NCBI GenBank assembly: GCA_020152595.1
Contig: JAIGNY010000411.1
Location: forward strand, 1,810,001 to 1,874,000
DNA from: Chiridota heheva
Lineage: Eukaryota; Echinodermata; Holothuroidea; Apodida; Chiridotidae
Direction of reading: 5' to 3'
Length of the DNA: 64,000 bases
Position numbers and translations under genes: made by a program. The notes under the pieces were generated by a model. The model did not search any database. It saw nothing but the letters and a program-made list of their open reading frames with translations, and had not been told where the DNA came from. This document shows positions 59,501-64,000 of the stretch, piece by piece (the first letter of the stretch is position 1; each line of letters starts with the position of its first letter).

Positions 59501-61904
59501 TAATCCCCACACCACTTCTACAACTGGTCTCCCACCTCCTCCCCCCTCTTTTGACAATTTTTCACTGCCATTTGAAAAGGTAAAATGTTGAATGAATTGT
59601 GTGCAAAATGTGCAAGTATGATCAGTTGTGAAGACAGTTGATGCTACCTAATGCAAAATTGATACCACATTGCGAAAGGCTTTGCAGCTAGTAATAATCT
59701 CTTTGACGAATAATTTGCATTATAATTTACATAAATTTACATGATAAAGAAATGTCACTTTAAATTGTAGTTTTGCCATATTTGAAAGTACAAATGCGTG
59801 AGAAAAATCTATTTGTTGCCTGTTATTTCTACTGCATAATAATTCCTTTTTATAAAAGAGCTGCTCACAGTGGAGTACATCCACATGTGACTTGTATTTT
59901 TCTTCGCTGTAATTTTCTTACTCTCTGTATATCAGAATTTTCAACATTAACATTTCTAAACTTGAAATTTACTTAATGAGCAGTACGGTATATCGCCAAT
60001 AGACAAAACATAAATCTTATTATTTATTGTTGTTGTAAATGTCTAAAAAAGAACAAACAAAAATTGCCATCGTAATTATGCTTTCTTTTCTGTAGCTATA
60101 ACAATATTGCAGTTATACACAATGAAAGTGATTCAAAGAAATTAACAATTTTTTTTCTTTCTCAAACTCTCCTCTGTATTTTTCTTTCAAATATAATTTT
60201 TGCTCGATTTGGAGAAGAAAACAAAGTGTCATTTCTTTGATACTAATTGGAGGTGCCAGGTGGTGAAATATTTGTTTGTTTAAAAGTGAAAAAAAAAAAA
60301 ACAATCAGGAAGATGTATAAAAGTGTTTCAGTGTGATTTTCTGTGTGTGTGTGGATGATGTGTTCGGAAGTGAGAAACTAAGTTGATGAATTTTGTGCGT
60401 GGTATTTCAGGCTCATTTGATACATTTTGTTTATTCAGAATTCATTTTGTTTAGACGAGTAAAATCAGAGTTCCATATCAATTCAGATTGGTTCCAAGGG
60501 AGTTCAGATTAGTTCTTGATTAGCTCTGGTTAGTCGATAGCCAGTTTAGGTCAGTTGCAAATTATATTGAGATTAGTTGCAAACCAGTTTTTTTTTTTTT
60601 TTTTTTACAAATCAGTGCTGATTAGTTGCATATGAGATCAGATTGGGTTCAAATTACTTCTGATTGGGTTTAGATCAGATTAGATTGGTAATTGTGAATC
60701 ACTGATTGGTTTGCAATCAATTAACCATATATGTGTTATAAATCAGTTGAATAGATGGGTTTGGGATTTTGTTTTGAATGGCATGAATAAATTGGACAGA
60801 AAGGAACACAAAGGAAACCCGTGAAATTACATTAAAACACATGACAACAAAAATGCACAAGGCTACATTAAAATATGTGAGCGCAACAGAAATTCATGGA
60901 ATAACATTAGAGAATATGCGAACATGACAAATACTCTTGGAAATGAATTCGAACACATGAACAACTTGAGATTCAAAGGAAGGCATGCTAAGTTTAACTT
61001 CAATGTTGCGAGGGAAAGAAATAATTGAGTCTTTTGTGGAAATTCTGTGGGAGTGGTGGGCGCTCAGTCGTGGAGGCGGGATCATTTGAGAATTTGATGT
61101 AAGTCTGAAAACGATTGCCGCCTCCAGCTCTTTTTACTTGTATCATATTCATTCATATTATTATGTGAAACTCAGATGCCGCAGTTAAATCTCCAAGATT
61201 ACTGAATAATTGTCACCTTTAATTTGCATTTGATCATATCCTAGTGGCTATATACCTCTCGTGTGCGTGAGTTTGCATGTGTTGGTAGTTAACAGTAACA
61301 AGAAGAACATTTTTTCACAATCAACAGCTGTATTAATTCTCTATTATCAATAACCATGATAGAACAATCATATGTTACACTTCTTTTCATTTTTTTTGTT
61401 TCCGTTGAATTTATTTAAAAAAATATTTACTTTTATATCTAAATGTGACTTTTTAATTGCTCTGTAAACATGCAATAGCTTAAAAAAAAGATAGAAAAAA
61501 TTTGTCAAAACTAGCATGGTGGAAACATGTTGCATTGTGGTCTTTGAGCCGTCACGCTTTCCCGCATATCTCAGAGAAATGACGCTTCTTTGCTTTTTTA
61601 TTTTTTAATCGTCCTCTAGTGAGATTGTATAGTCATCATTGCACATATTCCATCACATTGGTAGTCGTAACCCCAAAAGTTGAAACTTAGTATAATCTTG
61701 ACCTTTTCATAAAACAGACCTAAGGATCACTTGAACATACTATAAGTCATGTGACATGTTGCTCTTTTGAAATGGTTTAGAGTTGTCAGTAGTTTTTTAT
61801 TTTTATGGGAACGTTAACTCAAATCTTAACGTAAATTCATTTACAAAAAAATATCTTTGTTTGGATTAAAGTCATTTCTACTTTAAGCATGATAGTCTTC
61901 GGGT

Positions 61905-63105
61905 AGGCTTGGACTTAGTGGTAGGGGTAGTCATGACTTGGTTGGTAGTTGCATAGGCTAGAGTTAATGGAAGTTGGTTGTGAGTTGCATAGGCTAGGAA
62001 AAGGGGTAGATGTGTGCCGTTTGGGGATGGATAGGTTAGGAAATTGGATAGGATAGGTAAAAAGGATTACTTCATGCAGGTTTAGAGTGGGGGTACTGTA
62101 AGGTTTTTAGGTTTAGCTTAGGGTTTAGATATAAGATAAGCAAGGAATAGAAGTAAATGTAAGTTGGTTATGAGTTGCATAGGCTAGGGTTAATGTAAGT
62201 TGGTTGTAAGTTGCATAGGCTAGGGTTAATGTAAGTTGGTTGTAAGTTGCATAGGCTAGGGTTAATGTAAGTTGGTTGTAAGTTGCATAGGCTAGGGTTA
62301 ATGTAAGTTGGTTGTAAGTTGCATAGGCTAGGTTAATGTAAGTTGGTTGTAAGTTGCATAGGCTAGGTTAATGTGTTGGTTGTAAGTTGCATAGGCTAGG
62401 GTTAATGTAAGTTGGTTGTAAGTTGCATAGGCTAGGGTTAATGTAAGTTGGTTGTAAGTTGCATAGGCTAGGGTTAATGTAAGTTGGTTGTGAGTTGGAT
62501 AGGCTAGGGTAATGTAAGTTGGTTGTGAGTTGCATAGGCTAGGGTTAATGTAAGTTGGTTGTGAGTTGGATAGGCTAGGGTAATGTGTTGGTTGTGAGTT
62601 GCATAGGCTAGGTTAAAAGTTGTTGTAAGTTGCATAGGCTAGGTTAATGTAAGTTGGTTGTGAGTTGGATAGGCTAGGATTAATGTAAGTTGGGTGTGAG
62701 TTGCATAGGCTAGGGTTAATGTAAGTTGGTTGTGAGTTGCATAGGCTAGGGTTAATGTAAGTTGGTTGTGAGTTGCATAGGCTAGGGTTAATGTAAGTTG
62801 GTTGTGAGTTGCATAGGCTAGGTTAATGTGTTGGGTGAGTTGATAGGCTAGGATTAATGTAAGTTGGGTGAGTTGCATAGGCTAGGGTTAATGTGTTGGT
62901 TGTGAGTTGGATAGGCTAGGGTTAATGTAAGTTGGGTGTAAGTTGCATAGGCTAGGGTCAATGTAAGTTGGTTGTGAGTTACATAGGCTAGGGTTAATGT
63001 AAGTTGGTTGTGAGTTGGATAGGCTAGGATTAATGTAAGTTGGTTGTGAGTTGCATAGGCTAGGGTTAATGTAAGTTGGTTGTGAGATTGATAGGCAAGG
63101 AGTAT
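61905..63105. repeat. 36-bp minisatellite, ~27 copies plus degenerate left edge
   Basis: The unit is GGTTAATGTAAGTTGGTTGT-GAGTTGCATAGGCTAG. Units left of about 62600 mostly read GTAAGTTGC and those to the right mostly GTGAGTTGC, a regional variant shift. Units at 61905-62140 are degraded and interrupted. Confidence 0.95.
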
Positions 63106-63411
63106 GGGTTTACCATAACCTGTTGGGAGTTAAAACTAGCAGTATGAATATATGTTGTGGATGTTGATTTTTGGATCTTAGACCTAGCTATACAACAAGC
63201 GGATATAGTGGTATAATGGTTGGCAAAATAATCAATATTAAATCAATAAAGTAAGGTTAGAATAATGGCAGGTTTGGAGGTGATTTAGGCATGAAGATAT
63301 GCTGGCAATGCATGGTGGCATTTAAGAAACTTGGAATAGGTATGGAGTTTCAGTGTAACTTCAGATAAATGGGAGAATAATGGTGACAGTTGAATGGGTG
63401 GAAAAATGGGA

Positions 63412-64000
63412 GTTGTGAATTTAATGGTATAGCAAGATGGTGAGTTTAATGGTATAGCTAGTTGGGTGGTTTAATAGTATAGCTAGATGGTGAGGTTAAA
63501 GGTATAGCTAGATGGTGGGTTTAATGGTATAGCTAGATGGTGGGTTTAATGGTATAGCTAGATGGTGGGTTTAATGGTATAGCTAGTTGGGTGGTTTAAT
63601 GGTATAACTAGATGGTGAGTTTAAAGGTATAGCTAGATGGTGGGTTTAATGGTATAGCTTGATGGTGGGTTTAATGGTATAGCTAGATGGTGGATTTAAT
63701 GGTATAGCTTGATGGTGGGTTTAATGGTACAGCTTGATGGTGAGTTTAAAGGTATATAGCTAGATGAGTGGTGTAATGGTATAGCTAGATGAGTGGTTTA
63801 ATGGTATAGCTTGATGGTGGGTTTAATGGTATAGCTAGATGAGTGGTGTAATGGTATAGCTAGATGAGTGGTTTAATGGTATAGCTAGATGGTGAGTTTA
63901 AAGGTATAGCTTGATGGTGGGTTTAATGGTATAGCTAGATGGTGGGTTTAATGGTATAGCTAGTTGGGTGGATTAATGGTATAGCTAGATGGATGAGTGG
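63412..64000. repeat. 25-bp minisatellite, ~23 copies, runs off the window end
   Basis: The unit is GTTTAATGGTATAGCTAGAT-GGTGG, with TAGTTGGGTG, AGCTTGATGG and GATGAGTGG variants. The right boundary is not in the window. Confidence 0.95.

Larger units (their letters stand above)
53593..64000 (+). other. mbl: Muscleblind intron downstream of exon E, running past the window end
   Basis: It starts GTATGT. I found no downstream exon with the expected Ala-rich/SLKRPLE-type sequence in phase 0, so the C-terminal exons are beyond the window. It contains 21-, 36- and 25-bp minisatellites. The stretches 53600-55640 and 56600-61900 are otherwise unique and AT-rich, with a poly-C tract (59396-59422), degenerate GATTAGTT-type repeats (60480-60720) and degenerate ACATGA/ATTACATTA repeats (60815-60965). 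Confidence 0.7.

Overview
The window is AT-rich, intron-dominated animal DNA. It holds one recognisable host gene on the + strand: a muscleblind-like (MBNL/mbl) CCCH zinc-finger RNA-binding protein. Five exons can be read: A 30123-30335, B 35109-35195, C 41187-41405, D 52441-52545 and E 53350-53592. Each is bounded by AG and GT, each is a whole number of codons (71, 29, 73, 35 and 81) and each is in phase 0 at both ends. Exon A carries the second half of zinc finger 2, B and C encode the linker ending in DRLE, D is an unfamiliar 35-codon block, and E carries the complete zinc fingers 3 and 4. I found neither the start of the gene (zinc finger 1 and the first Cys of finger 2) nor its C-terminal exons, so the window is an internal slice of a very long gene. 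Long introns, protein sequence close to vertebrate MBNL and a rich set of tRNA-derived SINEs, MITEs and minisatellites suggest a marine invertebrate. An echinoderm or another deuterostome is plausible, but the sequence does not settle the phylum.

Layout: 1-30122 is upstream sequence, probably the intron before exon A. It contains local duplications, a truncated LINE tail (about 4785-5105), a decayed zinc-knuckle Gag-like or LINE ORF1 fragment on the minus strand (about 7590-8020), a ~300-bp repeat array (12040-13440), a 20-bp near-palindromic minisatellite (14571-14940), a 21-bp minisatellite (20376-20826), a SINE (24766-25285), a hAT-like non-autonomous element with an 8-bp target duplication (25634-26243), and copies of two palindromic repeat families. 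From 30336 to 64000 the introns carry one large tandem array after another, with units of 76, 3, 17, 29, 24, 3, 23, 52, 2, 18, 30, 21, 36 and 25 bp. Several lie within about 80-200 bp of exon edges.

The two palindromic families are the most unusual repeat content. Family A (seven copies or fragments) has ends CCCTTACAG...CTGTAAGGG and is built from GCAAGC/GCTTGC words, with two copies internally expanded into 21-22-bp arrays. Family B (four copies) has ~100-150-bp imperfect inverted arms around a TGACATCAC-containing centre. There are no convincing tRNA genes, CRISPR arrays or bacterial-type features. Most long open frames in the window are by-products of tandem repeats.
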